Positions 21,683-33,345 of a stretch of 64,000 nucleotides of DNA are shown here, piece after piece (within the stretch, counting starts at the first letter, position 1; every line of letters starts with the position of its first letter). A model generated the notes under the pieces. It was given only the letters and a program-made list of their open reading frames with translations. It made no database searches and had not been told where the DNA came from. The stretch spans positions 2,727,486 to 2,791,485 of the forward strand of contig NW_006921540.1 in the NCBI RefSeq assembly GCF_000340215.1, written 5' to 3'. Origin of the DNA: Pseudocercospora fijiensis CIRAD86. Its lineage: Eukaryota; Ascomycota; Dothideomycetes; Mycosphaerellales; Mycosphaerellaceae. Both the position numbers and the translations under genes were made by a program.

Positions 21683-23219
21683 ATGAGTGATCTCTGCCAC
21701 AATTGCGGCGACTGCCACCTCGGCGCAATACCGTCGCCATGTGCGCAGACCATGAACAATTGCGGCATCTGCGGGTATTGGGGCCATACGTACAACTTCT
21801 GCCCGATGGGAGTTCACAAGATGGAGCCCGGCTATCTGGTGAGAATGCGTCGCGCCTTCCCCAGCACTCGAGACTGACACGATGACATAAATAGTACTGG
21901 ATGCTGTGCCACAACTGCGACAAGTGGCACCTCCCGACTCCTTGTCCCGAGCCATTCCGACAATGTGGCCGCTGCGGGAATATGGGCCATCTTGACTACT
22001 TCTGCGCGACAGATCCGAAGCCACGACCTCCGCCTGGCCAGAAAGCAGTCGCTGGCAATACCACAGCCGCCGACAAGCCATGCTCGCAGCCTCATTTCCC
22101 TCCAGGCATGCAGTTCCCCGTCACGGACGTGAAGTACTGCAATCCGCGTAAGTCCCGGACAGCGTCATGCTCGACCACTGCTGACTGATTGCAGACTTCA
22201 TTGCCACCCTTCAGGTCAAGGCCGTCACCGACGCCATGGCCATGCTGAATTCTGGTTTGCCCATGCAGCACGTCATCAGTCATTTTTGGCCGCCCGGCAC
22301 TCGACCGGCTCTCCAGACAGCTCGCGTGCTTGCTCCAGCTCAGACAGCCAGCGTGCCATCTGCTCCGATGCCTGTGGCTGGACCACCAGCTCAACTGCCG
22401 CAGCCAGGACAGTTACAGCACCACCATACCATGCCACAGAAGAGCGTCGAGGTCATTGACATGGGCAGTCCGGACTCAGAGCCAGCTGCCAAGCGCCGTC
22501 GCAACTCCGCCTTCGAAGCACACAGCCAAGGCGAACCACCAGTGCAGGAAGGAGCGATGGAGCAGAGCCCGAACGCCGATCATAACCAGATCATTGCCGT
22601 CTCGACCGCTGTCAGCCCTGAGACACTTCCTGCTGAAGCTCCTACCGAGACTGCACCTCAAAGCAGTTCATCTAAGAAGGGCGCCGTTTCGAGGCGCAAG
22701 GCTTCTGGTGGCACTCGCTGCAGCGCCTGTGTTCGTCAGCACAAGAAATGCAAGCACAATGGCAACGGGGGCCAGCAGTCTCGCGAGCAGAGTGCCAGCG
22801 CTCCTGATCTCACCCAAACCGAGGGACAAGTCTTCCGCGCGCAGGCTTCGGCAGGCGTGCAAGCTCCTGGCCAGTTCTCTGCTAACAGCAACGACGATGT
22901 CTTCGGCGGCAATCACCAGATGATCGGCTTCAACCTTGATCAGCGGTATTCAGGCGGTATGGGACACATCCAGCCACTCCAGCCGCATGAGCAGGCCGAG
23001 TTGCACAAGCTTCTAGCTCCTTCTGAGGTGGCTGAAAATACCACACCAGCTGCTGCTCAGAGCTACGAGGTCTTCCGCACCGGCCAGGATGGTCAAACAG
23101 GCTGGGCTGGTGGCCCAGTGCAGAAGCACATGGAAATCCCGCAGACCGAGAATGTCGAGGCTGGCAAGACGACGAATCCTGCCCCAAAGAAGCGCGGAGG
23201 TGCTCGGAAGAAGACTTGA
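21683..23219 (+). CDS. CCHC zinc-knuckle protein with Cys/Lys-rich motif (477 aa)
   Basis: Three exons by eye: 21683-21838, 21895-22147 and 22195-23219, with introns of 56 and 47 bp. Two CCHC knuckles lie in the first 100 residues: CGICGYWGHTYNFC and CGRCGNMGHLDYFC. Each is preceded by a second Cys pair (CHNCGD and CHNCDK), so this is a duplicated unit. The middle is Gln/Pro/Ala-rich and disordered. Around residue 310 lies GGTRCSACVRQHKKCKHNG, which looks like the first half of a Zn2Cys6 finger (C-x2-C-x6-C) but has no second half. The C-terminus is basic (KKRGGARKK). Single-stranded nucleic acid binding is the likely activity; the biological role is unknown. Confidence 0.78.
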
Positions 23220-24803
23220 GTACGAGGACGATATCAAAGATGAATAGTGGCTTCTCTGCTTCGTGCTTTGCTTACTGTGTATCATTAGCGTATACTCATG
23301 TTGCTTCAAGCTCACCGCCCAATCACGGGGCGAGAGAAGAGCTTACATCAATCAATCAGTAATCATCTGGCTGCTATAGACAGCGCAGAAGTCGTTGCTG
23401 CCAATGAGAGTAATTTAAGTTACACCTTCTTACAACATCTGTGCTGCCATTCTTACAGGTCTGCCGAATTACAGTGCATATCATCTGCTCATATCAAATC
23501 CTCCACCGCCGCAGGTTAGAGTCGCGACCTCACGGAGAATCAACTCATTTACCACTCTGTTCACAAACGTCTAATAGCACTGATTATCAGAGAGTCAGGC
23601 CCGGATATCAGACGCCACCAGCAGCTTTGAGCTGTGCAACACCAACTCTGAGCCATGGCCACCCCCACCTACGTGCCCGTTATCACGACTCAAGACAATC
23701 AAACCTCTCACCCTCATCCAGAAGTAACCTGGTAAGTCCCACCCAGGCCATTCAGCGGATTGCTCAAAGAGAGTCTCGCGGACTCCCTTCATCGACCAAT
23801 CGAAGATCAATGGTAATCACTGACTGCATGCTTCTTGAGAGCATCTCGTACTTAGCAAAGTCAAGAAATCCTCTGAAAGCTGCATTTTCTAGCATCGTTT
23901 TTTTTTCCTCGAGAAAACTCCCCCCGAACCGCTGTAGGATGAATCGAGAGGTGACCAACGTAAAGCTATTTCGTGACAGGTACATCACCATTACATGTAA
24001 AGCCCGCGGTCACTCACCTGAGCAGCATCTTAGAACTATCTCTCGCTCCCTGAAATCCTTACGAGCAAGCATCGCCAAAATCTGACGTGAAAGACTCAGT
24101 GCTGCCCTTGGGCTCTCCTGGTGGCGAGCGTTGCGTTAGAGCAAAGCTAGCAATTGTTAACCTCCCTATTCCTTGCGTAACAGTCCGCCGGCATCAAAAG
24201 AAATTGGCACGCCCTCGTGCCGTCGTCTCAATCTAGCTCTGCGCTCGCTGAAATATTGGCATGGTCCTGTTGTAACCCGAGGACCTTAGTACTTATCTTG
24301 CCATGGAGCCGTCTCTGCGTAATGTGAAGCTACTGGGCATGCTTGACTGGCTCGCTCGCAAGAACCTCTCCACTCGCTCTTTCTCTGCTTGCACATCAGC
24401 AGAATCGGACAAAGATCGAGAGGCCTGAAGACTTGCCTGACAATTGAGCTGCTCGCTCGCAACTTTCCAGCCATTCAGGTGAGCAGCATTTGTCCACCTT
24501 GATATTCACACAAGCAATTTCCGAGCTGATGTCCACCATAGCGGCTCTTGGATAAGATACAATGAGCAGAGATTGTGCCTCGTCGCGGAGTTGAGGGATG
24601 AAATCGCGCAATATGAGTACAATTGTTTCTCAAAACGCTACAAACCCAAACGCCCAAATCACTCAGAATGCCTGCCCCTCACTTCTGCGGTAAGCCGCTC
24701 GCGAGATTGATGGTATCTTAATGCCCCAGTCGTCCTTTCATCAAATGCCCAGCCCAAAAACCAAACTCGGAAACAAACACTAAAAACGCCGCAAAATGGT
24801 CTT
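23220..24803. other. Intergenic, no gene seen
   Basis: Flank between convergent genes. Frames here (for example 23441-24085) are Ser/Arg-rich, change phase often and show no motif. A short T9 run occurs near 23900. Confidence 0.45.
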
Positions 24804-26324
24804 CTATGCATTCTCTCCCTTGACCTGGCCGCCCTCCAAGGTCGCCTCAATGCGCTGGTAGAGGTCGGAGACGTTCTTCGTGCTGCGGCGCTTGGCCTTT
24901 GGTGGCGCGACCTCATCATCAGCCTTGCGCTTCTTCTCTCCAAGCACCTTCTTGTACTCGAAGCCGACCTCCTTAGCGCGCTCATCGTTCTCGAGCTCTC
25001 TCTTGGTTTTGCCCCAATTGCCCTTGAAGTTAGAGATCTTGCGCTGAATAGCGCTGCTGGTGGTCGACACAAGCTCATCGAATCGCTGCAGGCGGACGAC
25101 ATCGAAACGGATGACGGCGTAGAGAGCGATGGCCTCGGCAATCCTTTCGACGTGAGTGGAGCACTTCTCGATGTAGTCGCTACGGTGGTAGCGGAGACGC
25201 TTGACGCCGATCTCGTGCGCTTCGATGATGTTCTTGAGAAGGACCCAGCAGGAAGCTTCGATCTGCTCAGGTGAGAACTTGTTCATCTTCTCCATGTGCG
25301 CTTCTTGGTATGAGATCCACTGTTCTTGGTCAGCGTCGGACAGTTGGTGGTACTCTGGCACATCGCCGTAAGGAAGGTCGAATGCAGCTACGAGCTTCTC
25401 AACATGCTCGGCTGGGTTGTTCTTGATGTGGTGCCAGTCGTCGCCACCAATGTTCAAGCGGCTGCGGTTGTAGGCTTTGGCCTCAGCATCTGCAAAGCCG
25501 TTGTAGATGAGTCTAGATGAGCCGCGAGGAGGTGAGATCTCATGGACATGCTCTAGAGGTGGTGTCCGCGAGGCCGAAGATGAGGGTGGCGTGAAGTTCT
25601 TCTGCACTGGACGTCGAGCACGTGGCTGCGCAATCTTACGCTTGTTCGCAGAGGAAGGCAATGGCTGATGGGTGTCAATGGCAACAGGCTCACCATGCTC
25701 CGTCTCGGATGAGCCTGGCGCATATGAAGTACTGGAGTCGAAACCGTGGATGTGAAGTGATGACGGCGAAGAGCGGGTGAAGTCGCGGGGCAGCTGATGG
25801 TAGTCGAAGGGAATGAAGTTGCCCTCTTCTGGGTCGCCGAAGTGTGTGTTGAGGTCTGAGGGGGGAGTACCGTATGGTGGTGTGCCGTTGACACCGGTGT
25901 AGCTTGCATAGGACGGCACATGCATGTCATCGAGCTGGCTGGCCGGATGCTGCTGGTAGCTGTCGTCATCTTTTTGGTGAGTATAGACGGTGCTATTGAG
26001 TGGGAGAGGTTGATAGAGGTTCATGCCACCGCTGACTGATGGCATGTAGTGACGTGTGGTGCCGGTGCCCATGGAACCGGTTTGGTTCTGAGCTGGTGCG
26101 CCAGGCTGAGCGTCAATGGTAGTATAGCCGTAGCTGTTGCGAGTAGCAGTGAATGGTGAGGTAGGGTTGCCTATGTAGGAGTAGCCCATTGATGGCGCGA
26201 TGTTTGTGTTGGTGCCCAAGCCCGCGGCTGGGTCTTGGTGGCTATTTTCAGGCTGCATGCTGGCAGCAGTGTGGTCTGGCAAGAAATAGTCTGGACGGAG
26301 GCGGCTGGATGAGGCGCTAGTCAT
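24804..26324 (-). CDS. Unknown protein, disordered N-half and helical, basic C-half (506 aa)
   Basis: A single exon from ATG at 26324. Residues 1-270 are Ser/Thr/Pro/Tyr-rich and disordered, with a basic patch KRKIAQPRARRP. From about residue 285 the sequence is compact and helical: NIGGDDWHHIKNNPAEHVEK, then YIEKCSTHVERIAEAIALYA and LQRFDELVSTTSSAIQRK. The end carries a probable nuclear localisation signal (KKRKADDEVAPPKAKRRS). I do not recognise a named family. The layout, a disordered activation-like half plus a helical half with an NLS, suits a nuclear regulator, but that is inference. Confidence 0.75.
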   Translation of the reverse strand: MTSASSSRLRPDYFLPDHTAASMQPENSHQDPAAGLGTNTNIAPSMGYSYIGNPTSPFTATRNSYGYTTIDAQPGAPAQNQTGSMGTGTTRHYMPSVSGGMNLYQPLPLNSTVYTHQKDDDSYQQHPASQLDDMHVPSYASYTGVNGTPPYGTPPSDLNTHFGDPEEGNFIPFDYHQLPRDFTRSSPSSLHIHGFDSSTSYAPGSSETEHGEPVAIDTHQPLPSSANKRKIAQPRARRPVQKNFTPPSSSASRTPPLEHVHEISPPRGSSRLIYNGFADAEAKAYNRSRLNIGGDDWHHIKNNPAEHVEKLVAAFDLPYGDVPEYHQLSDADQEQWISYQEAHMEKMNKFSPEQIEASCWVLLKNIIEAHEIGVKRLRYHRSDYIEKCSTHVERIAEAIALYAVIRFDVVRLQRFDELVSTTSSAIQRKISNFKGNWGKTKRELENDERAKEVGFEYKKVLGEKKRKADDEVAPPKAKRRSTKNVSDLYQRIEATLEGGQVKGENA

Positions 26325-27823
26325 GGCTGATGCTGGATCTGGCTCAAGGGTAGGCAGCTTTTGTCTTGCGTGCTCGCTCGTCGTGTCTGGGATTTAAGTC
26401 TGAGTCGAGGTAAGTAGTGAGGCTGGAGGGAGGCTTTGTGTTGTTTTGGTCTTGAAGCTTCGAGTCTCGTCAATGTGCGCTGCAAGTCTCGGGCTTTCCC
26501 GTGCAGAGGTGGATTTTCGCTGGAACTTCGATGTCGCTGTCGACGATGTGTTGAGTCAAGGTCGTCGAAGCAGATTGCTTTTATACCCGAGGTAGACATT
26601 CTTCTGACCATTGCGCGACAATGGAGAAGCCGCTCGCCATTGTTTTTGCTGCTGTCAGTGCCCCCAACAATAGGACAAGGTGGCTGGGAAGAAGGTGAGG
26701 TTTCGCCAGGACCGTGCTCACAATGACGGCCGCAGCTTCAACAATGCGATGAAGACAGAATTGGTGTTGACCGAAGTGCTAGCGCTGGCGGGAGAGGTGG
26801 TTCAGATGTAGAGAGGACGGACTGACTTGCAGCAGGTTGAGCAATTGCAACGCGGGCGGGCGGTCGACTTCACTCACCTGTCGGATGCAGCCGAGCTGCC
26901 CGCGGGCGTTTCAAGTAGTACAAGCTGACTGAGGAGAGGTCTTGCCCATTCATTTGGCCAGTCGCTGGATCCTCACCACATCCTGGTCTCCTTGCGACAG
27001 CGAGCGTGGCCACCAAGCACGAGTATCATAATCCTCGCCAGCCACAGGTCATGAATGGCATGCGGGCAGCCGTCTGCTCTACCTACGATATTGCCATGTC
27101 AGCATCTTTCACACAGCGTCACAGCGATTCTGCCGTCACCGTTATTGGTCATGTCCCGATGCTGCAAAGCACATGGTCTTTCTGCTCTCCCTCCTCGAGC
27201 TGCGGTAGCCATCTTGCCGCCGAGTTCCTGGAATTCAACGATCAGATGGGTCGAGTAGCCATTTCCTGTCAGCATCATCAGGATTCGGAAGGAGGTATCC
27301 ATGGACCAGACATTTTCTACACTGCAAATTATTCCTCGGTTTGGTGATGTCTCAAATCATCGTAGCATTGCCTCGATGTCTCAAAAGGTCAATCGGCATC
27401 GAATTGACATTCTTGGGCTCTCAGATGAATACCGAGGTCTTTGCTTTGAAAGTCTTTCCAGATTGGCAATCGATGTCACGGACATGCGAGCAGATTTCGT
27501 GAGCGAAGATGTACGAAACTGATCGTGGAATGATGGCCGTGGGCAGTGGTGCTGGACCTTGCGCTGAGTGTATCATCCGTATGGCTCTCTCAAGCGCAGC
27601 TGTACCAGGCCCGATGGAGCAATGGATTTACGCTCTGCCATGTGCCTGTGGCGGTCCAAAATAATGTTGTTGTGAAAGAGGAGGAAGTTGAACATTCATC
27701 GGTCCATGGAGCGGTATTAATCTTCCGGTGGCGGACCTCAAAGCAAGATCAGATAAATGCTTATCAGATGGTCTATACTAAGTTCAGGCAAGCTTTGATG
27801 CAGCTCCGATCCTTCTCTCCCCC
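26325..27823. other. Promoter of the 24804-26324 gene, then intergenic
   Basis: The first 300 bp are the upstream region of the minus-strand gene. The rest contains scattered frames (27006-27347, 27546-27878) without motifs or coherent splicing. I see no gene. Confidence 0.45.
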
Positions 27824-27832
27824 AACCCTTTC
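27824..27832. repeat. Left 9-bp direct repeat of the inverted-repeat element
   Basis: AACCCTTTC directly precedes the left inverted repeat and recurs identically at 28445-28453 after the right one, as expected for a target-site duplication. Confidence 0.7.
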
Positions 27833-28444
27833 CCTCGCCACTTCCCCGAGCCCCAGCTACCCGCCCGAGCCCCAGTAGATATACCAATATAGAATCGGCC
27901 TGAATGAGATTACGTGGCGTTTCCACCTATTATATATTATATCCATTCTTGGTTGGTAGCGCGGAGCGCGTCACCTAGGAGGCTAGGAAGTGGCGCCTAC
28001 ACTACTAGTACTAGTAGCAACAACAACAATAATAGTCGCTTATATAGCTAACAGGACGGCCACTTCACTACTAGGTGCTGTAACAACAGCACTATCAGTT
28101 CACTTAGCAGTAGTATTATATACAGTAGTAGGCTAGTTAGCAAATAAGGGACCAATATAAGCTAGCATATATAGCATTACGTGGCTATAAGGCTGCAGGT
28201 CGTAATCTATTTAGACCTGAGTAGATAGCAACTAACAATACCTTGAATTTTGCTATACTACTGGTTTGCTAACAAACTTTGGCTTTATTGCTAGCAGCAG
28301 TATAGAAGTGGTTGCCCGGTCGGTAGTGGTTGCGGGGATCCGGAAATCGCTTCCCTACGCGATTTTGTTAGGAACAGCGGATTCCATAATCCACTGTATT
28401 ACTGGGGCTCGGGCGGGTAGCTGGGGCTCGGGGAAGTGGCGAGG
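27833..28444. mobile_element. 612-bp non-autonomous DNA element, MULE-like
   Basis: Left arm 27833-27877 and right arm 28400-28444 are perfect 45-bp inverted repeats (outermost bases CCTCGCCACTTCCCCGAG). A 9-bp direct repeat flanks the element on both sides. Long inverted repeats with a 9-bp duplication are typical of Mutator-like elements; the class is inference. Each arm contains two copies of CCGAGCCCCAG. The AT-rich interior is full of CTA/TAG steps and has no coding frame. Perfect arms suggest recent movement. Confidence 0.72.
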
Positions 28445-28453
28445 AACCCTTTC
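28445..28453. repeat. Right 9-bp direct repeat of the inverted-repeat element
   Basis: AACCCTTTC, identical to 27824-27832. Confidence 0.7.
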
Positions 28454-28611
28454 TCCTCCAGCCCGACTGTGAGTGCAAGAGGTATAGGAGCCAAGGCACG
28501 GCCAAGCATGCGCGCCCGAGCGATGGCAACGTATCCCTCCACCAATAATATAATCTCTCTGTGAAGGTCTCCAGCACAGGTAGGTCTCGGAACTTATTCA
28601 CACACTAAGAA

Positions 28612-29417
28612 ATGGTCAAATTCTACGACTCCATTTGCGAGGACCACCAAGAATGGGCATTAAGCCAGTCCGTATTCTTCATTGCATCTGCACCGTCAAC
28701 AGGCAGGCACGTCAATCTGTCGCCAAAAGGCCAGCCGGCTGCGACGTTGACCATTTTCCATGGCAATCTCGTGGGATACATGGACGCGACAGGCTCCGGC
28801 ATTGAGACAGTCAGCCATATCTACGAGAACGGACGAGCAACGATCATGTTCTGCAGCTTCGAGAAGGCGCCACGTATCATGAGATGGTTCTGCACTGGCA
28901 GGGTGGTCGAGACCGATCATGCGGACTATCCGATGTGGACGGACCAAATGGGAAAGAAGGAGTATCCCTCTATGAGAGCAATCATTTTGCTTCATGTCTG
29001 GAAAGGTCGGTCGCAATGCTTCGTCTTCCATTGCCTTGGCTCATCGGCTGATCTGTAAGCACAGTGCAGACATCTTGCGGCTTTGCCGTACCCCTCCTAA
29101 CATCCATCCACGATCCCGAGAAAGGCACACGTGGCTCGTTTCAGGAGCGCAAGACGCTTGAGAACTTCGCGATCAGGAGCATTCCGTATCCTGTTGAGAT
29201 GGGCCAATACCGGGTGAAGCACAACGCGAGAAGTCTAGATGGACTACCGGGCTTGAGAAAAGCAATGAAGACCAAAGGCGAGAACATACTTGTGCAGAAA
29301 CTGTTGTGGAGGGCAAAGCAGGCATTCGGACATTGGGACTCGATGCTGGTTGGAGCTCTGCTCGCTCTGGCCCTCGTAGCGCTCTACCAAGCCCTTTCGA
29401 CATTGCGGATACAATAA
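28612..29417 (+). CDS. Pyridoxamine 5'-phosphate oxidase-like flavin-binding protein (248 aa)
   Basis: Two exons by eye, 28612-29005 and 29065-29417; the 59-bp intron ends GTAAGCACAG and the join restores HVWKVQTSCGFAVPLL. The N-terminus MVKFYDSICEDHQEWALSQ, followed by SVFFIASAPSTGRHVNLSPKG, is typical of fungal PNPOx-like split-barrel proteins, as is the later ENGRATIMFCSFEKAPRIMR. These bind FMN or related cofactors; true pyridoxamine oxidase activity is unlikely without the family's full substrate site. The C-terminus has a membrane segment (MLVGALLALALVALYQALS), suggesting a tail-anchored form. The start lies 158 bp downstream of the MULE-like element's duplication. Confidence 0.82.
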
Positions 29418-29796
29418 ATTGCCGTGGTCGTCGGCTTCTCTACTTGAGTACTGGCGGCTTTAGTCCGCTTTCCACCACAAGTTGCGACTGCCTGCTGCTA
29501 AGAACATGTCTGGCACAGCATACTGGGCACTGTGGGCAGCCTCTCCAGGGCACCATTTGCTCTTTTGCAATGATTAATCACGTCACGTGCTCCCTTCAGC
29601 ACTCCTCGGTTATCTCCACACGCACTCCTCATCTCGCTTTCAAGCCTGCATGGCTAGTGCCGAGGGTCTGAAGTTCTTTGGCTGCAATCAAAATGTCCTG
29701 ATCAAGCATCAAACTTTGTTCCGAGCAGCACTGTATAGGTGGGTGCTTATGGATAGAGAAGCTCCGTGCTTGGGCAGTCCTCTAGAATACTCCATC
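29418..29796. other. Intergenic
   Basis: Short space between two same-strand genes. It holds the terminator of the PNPOx-like gene and the promoter of the AtuA-like gene. No other gene is seen. Confidence 0.5.
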
Positions 29797-31889
29797 ATGG
29801 CTGCAGATCCAACTAGGCCGGTTCGCATTGCAGGTATTACAATCGCTATCAATACAGCAGCTCGGAGATGACTGACTTTTATAGGGGCATCTGGCTCTGC
29901 AAGTGACCGCCGACATGCAATGGCCCAACTAGCTGCAAACCATCCCGCCGATCCTATAGATGTGATCATTGGAGACTGGATGAGCGAAGCCAACATGAGT
30001 CTGTCTCCCCGATGCTTGCCATTTCAACCAACTTCTAACAAGTGGTTATTGTAGCCATTCGTGGCGTCATGAAGACAGATCGTCAAGCGCAGCTAGCAAA
30101 AGAGCCTCATCGCCCTACCAACACTCTAGACTTGGGCACTGGAGAAGCATACGAGCCAACTTTTCTGGAAGCTCTGGAGCCTGCACTCGTCAACATTGCG
30201 AAGTACAAGATCAAGCTTGCTGTCAATGCTGGAGCATCCGACACCAAAGCTCTACACAACATCGTAACCAAAATGGTAAAGTCGAAAAGTTTGAATCTGA
30301 AGGTCGCATGGGTGAGTGGAGACGAAGTCTTCGAGGCAGTACAGAAGGCGCGCAAGCAAGGCACAAGGTTTGAAAACATCTGCACGGGAGAGCTGCTTGC
30401 AGACTGGAAATTTGAACCTCTCTACGCGCAGTGTTATTTAGGCGGAATAGGCATCGCGGCTGCCTTTGCAAACGGGGCTGATATTGTGGTCTGCGGTAGA
30501 GTGGCAGATGCGAGCCCTGTTATCGGCGCCGCATACTGGTGGCACGGGTGGAGCAGAGATCAGCTGCATGAGCTGGCAAATGCATTCGTTGCTGGCCACA
30601 TGATTGAGTGTAGCAACTACGTTTGTGGTAAGTCTATAGAGTGGGCAAGTTCGTTCCAATAGAGACGCTGACGTCTCGAAAGGTGGTAACTTCACCGGCT
30701 TCAAAAGTCTGGAGAGCAAAGGCTGGCACGACATTGGTTATCCAATTGCAGAAATATCAAGATCGGGACAGGTCATCATCACCAAAGCCAAAGGTTCTGG
30801 AGGCGAAGTCAGTTCACAGACGTGCTCCTCGCAACTCCTTTATGAGATCCAGGGCCCATGGTACTTCAACTCAGATGTCACCGCGGTACTGGACGAGCTC
30901 TGGTTCGAGCAGATCGGAACAGATCGTGTAGCTTTGCGAGGCGTCAAGGGTGATCTGCCTCCGCCTACCACAAAAGTCGGCATCACCGCAAAAGGCGGAT
31001 ATCAAGCGGAGGTGCACTGGTTCATATGCGGCCTTGACATTGCAGAAAAAGCCCGAATGCTAGAGGCGCAGATACGACATGAGCTGAGGCCATACTCTGA
31101 CAAATTCAGCAAGCTCGAATTCACGGTCAATGGCAGCGCTGCTGAAGACCCAAGCAACCAAAATGCCGCCACTGTCGATTTCCGGGTCTTTGTTCAAGCT
31201 CCAAATGAGCAGGATATCATGCCGGCCAAGTTCTTGAGGCCTGCCATTGACCCAATCATGGAAGGCTATCCCGGTGCAACTTTCCATCTCGATTTGCGAC
31301 AGGGCTTTCCCAAACCGATCCACGAGTACTATGTCACACTGCTGCCGCAGGCAGATGTTGATCACAAGGTGCATCTATGGGATGGCAAGACCATCGATAT
31401 CCCGCCCCCTGCGCACACCAAGACGTATCCAGCCCAGCAACCCAGCGAGGCCGCCGCACGCAACGTAAAGTCTACAGACTTCGGATCAACGACAAGAGGA
31501 CCTCTGGGCTGGATCGTCCACGCCAGAAGCGGCGACAAGGGCTCAAACGCCAACGTCGGCTTCTGGGTACGACATCGAGATGAATGGGAATGGTTGAGGT
31601 CTTTGCTGTCTATCGAGACGATCAAGAGACTTCTGGCCGATGAATACAAGGGCAAGAAAATCGTGAGTCCTCCTCCGTACATTTGTTTTATCAAGCTGAC
31701 AGTTGCTGTTTGCAGGATCGCTTCGAGCTCCCAAATCTCTATGGCGTACATTTTCTGCTTCACGATCATCTCGATCGAGGGGTCAGTTGCTCGTCGTCTT
31801 GTGACTTTTTGGGGAAGAATGTGGCGGAGTATTTGAGGGCGAAATATGTTGATTTACCGACGAAATTTTTGAATCGTGGGAAGTTGTAG
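29797..31889 (+). CDS. AtuA-like protein (DUF1446 family, 625 aa)
   Basis: Five exons by eye: 29797-29833, 29885-29998, 30055-30627, 30683-31662 and 31716-31889, totalling 1,878 nt. Motifs in order: RIAGASGSASDRRHAMAQLA, DVIIGDWMSEANMT, FLEALEPALVNIAKYKIKLA, NAGASDTKALHNIV, NGADIVVCGRVADASPVIGA and GGNFTGF, then a C-terminal small domain with GWIVHARSGDKGSNANVGFW. This is the AtuA N-terminal domain plus the AtuA-like ferredoxin-fold domain. In Pseudomonas, AtuA belongs to acyclic terpene (citronellol/geraniol) utilisation; the role of fungal homologues is unknown to me. Exon 1 is only 37 nt. The usual AtuB-H partners are not in this window. Confidence 0.88.
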
Positions 31890-33071
31890 AGGGATTTCTT
31901 CAAAGAGAACGAGGAGGAAGGATTTCGAGGGACTGCTTTCATTCGTGCTTTTGGAATATTGCTGCTCCGTGGAAATGCGACTCGCTGCTGATTGCTGATC
32001 TCCGTCACGCCGAATTTTGAAGCGGACTTGACTCTCTGGACTGAGTGAGCATGGAAAAGCTTCGTCCTTGTCTTGCGAATGGCTTTATGTTATCCGAGCG
32101 AAGCGAAGTAAACAGGCATAAGCCGAAGCATTCGAGGAGCTTGCGACGAGGATGCGAAGGTGTTGTCTGTTTACGAGCTGAGTGGAAGAACAGTCAGAAT
32201 TTGTGTACTCAGGCAGGAATTTGGATATTACGTGCAGAGTGTTCGCCGGGGGTTCAGTTTGAAGATGCGCTTATACAAATCCAGGCTCGGCTTCTGATTG
32301 GAAGAAATTAAAATGTCCCCCCCCCCCCACGTGACTGTGGCCTTATCGCCTTATAGCTTCGCTTTGGCACTGCAACAACGACTCGGAGATGTGGCAATAG
32401 CGACAGCGATATTGCGACAATGCGACACGATAACAAGCTGCTGAGCAACAAATTCTGACAGTTCTTCCACTCAGGTCTCGCTTCGCTCGGCAACCCTCAG
32501 GCAGCACCTGCCTGTACGGTACTTTATGTGTTTTACAGTCAGGCTTCTACGGTACATGAAAGCTGTGGTGAGGATGGGTTGTGGCTGTATGCGGGAGTGC
32601 TTACGGGGGGCTATATGTATAAGCTGCCGAGGTAATCCAATTACCGGTTGCATATGCTAGTGTACGGACATTTTTGCGTATCGAGGGATAAACGCCAAGT
32701 TTTCTACAAATGGAATAAAGCAAGCTGCCCTAAGGATACTATGTATAGTAAAAGCCCGCATAAGAAAGTAAAAAGGTAGACGATAGTTCTATAGAGCTTT
32801 CGCAATATTTCTATAGCACAGCCATTTGAATCCCCGAAACTCTCTACCTGCGCCACACCGGCAACAACAAAATATACTTTGGTTGAAAACTCTCCAGCAT
32901 TGCAATGAAACGCGCGTCCACCAGGGGAGAGCCTGTGCGATGATGAGAGGAGTCAGCAAATATTTGACACATGGCTTCTCATCAAAAGTGGTGCGTCAGA
33001 GTCGGTCATCAGACGCATAATCATTTGCCTATACGACATAGCCACAACAACATACGCCCTTCCATGCCTAC
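31890..33071. other. Intergenic, low-complexity patches
   Basis: No convincing gene. A C12 run at 32317-32328 runs directly into a CACGTG box. AT-rich sequence occurs at 32690-32830. Confidence 0.45.
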
Positions 33072-33073
33072 TA

Positions 33074-33253
33074 CACTGCGATTAAGCGAGATGGCGGACG
33101 GGGGTAATCCCCGTAAACGGCAGCTAGCTTGAAAGCGTTAGACGTGAACTTTTTAAAGGTACGGATAATTCCTTTGGGCAGTACGCTAGCTTTGACCAGT
33201 TAGATCCCGTTTTCAGGGATTACCGCCGTCCGCCATCTCGCTAAATCGCGGTG
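33074..33253. mobile_element. 180-bp MITE with TA duplication
   Basis: The ends CACTGCGATTAAGCGAGATG (left) and CACCGCGATTTAGCGAGATG (right, minus strand) continue as inverted repeats for about 47 bp with few mismatches. TA flanks both ends (33072-33073 and 33254-33255), as in Tc1/mariner/pogo-type insertions. The middle (about 85 bp) is non-coding. This is a classic miniature inverted-repeat element, probably mobilised by a pogo/Fot1-like transposase elsewhere. Confidence 0.72.
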
Positions 33254-33345
33254 TACTATACATAAAACCCAAAGGATGCAAGAATGATTTTAACCTCCCA
33301 TGAACCTTCTGCTGCTTGCGTCATTATTATTTTCTACGAGTTTCT

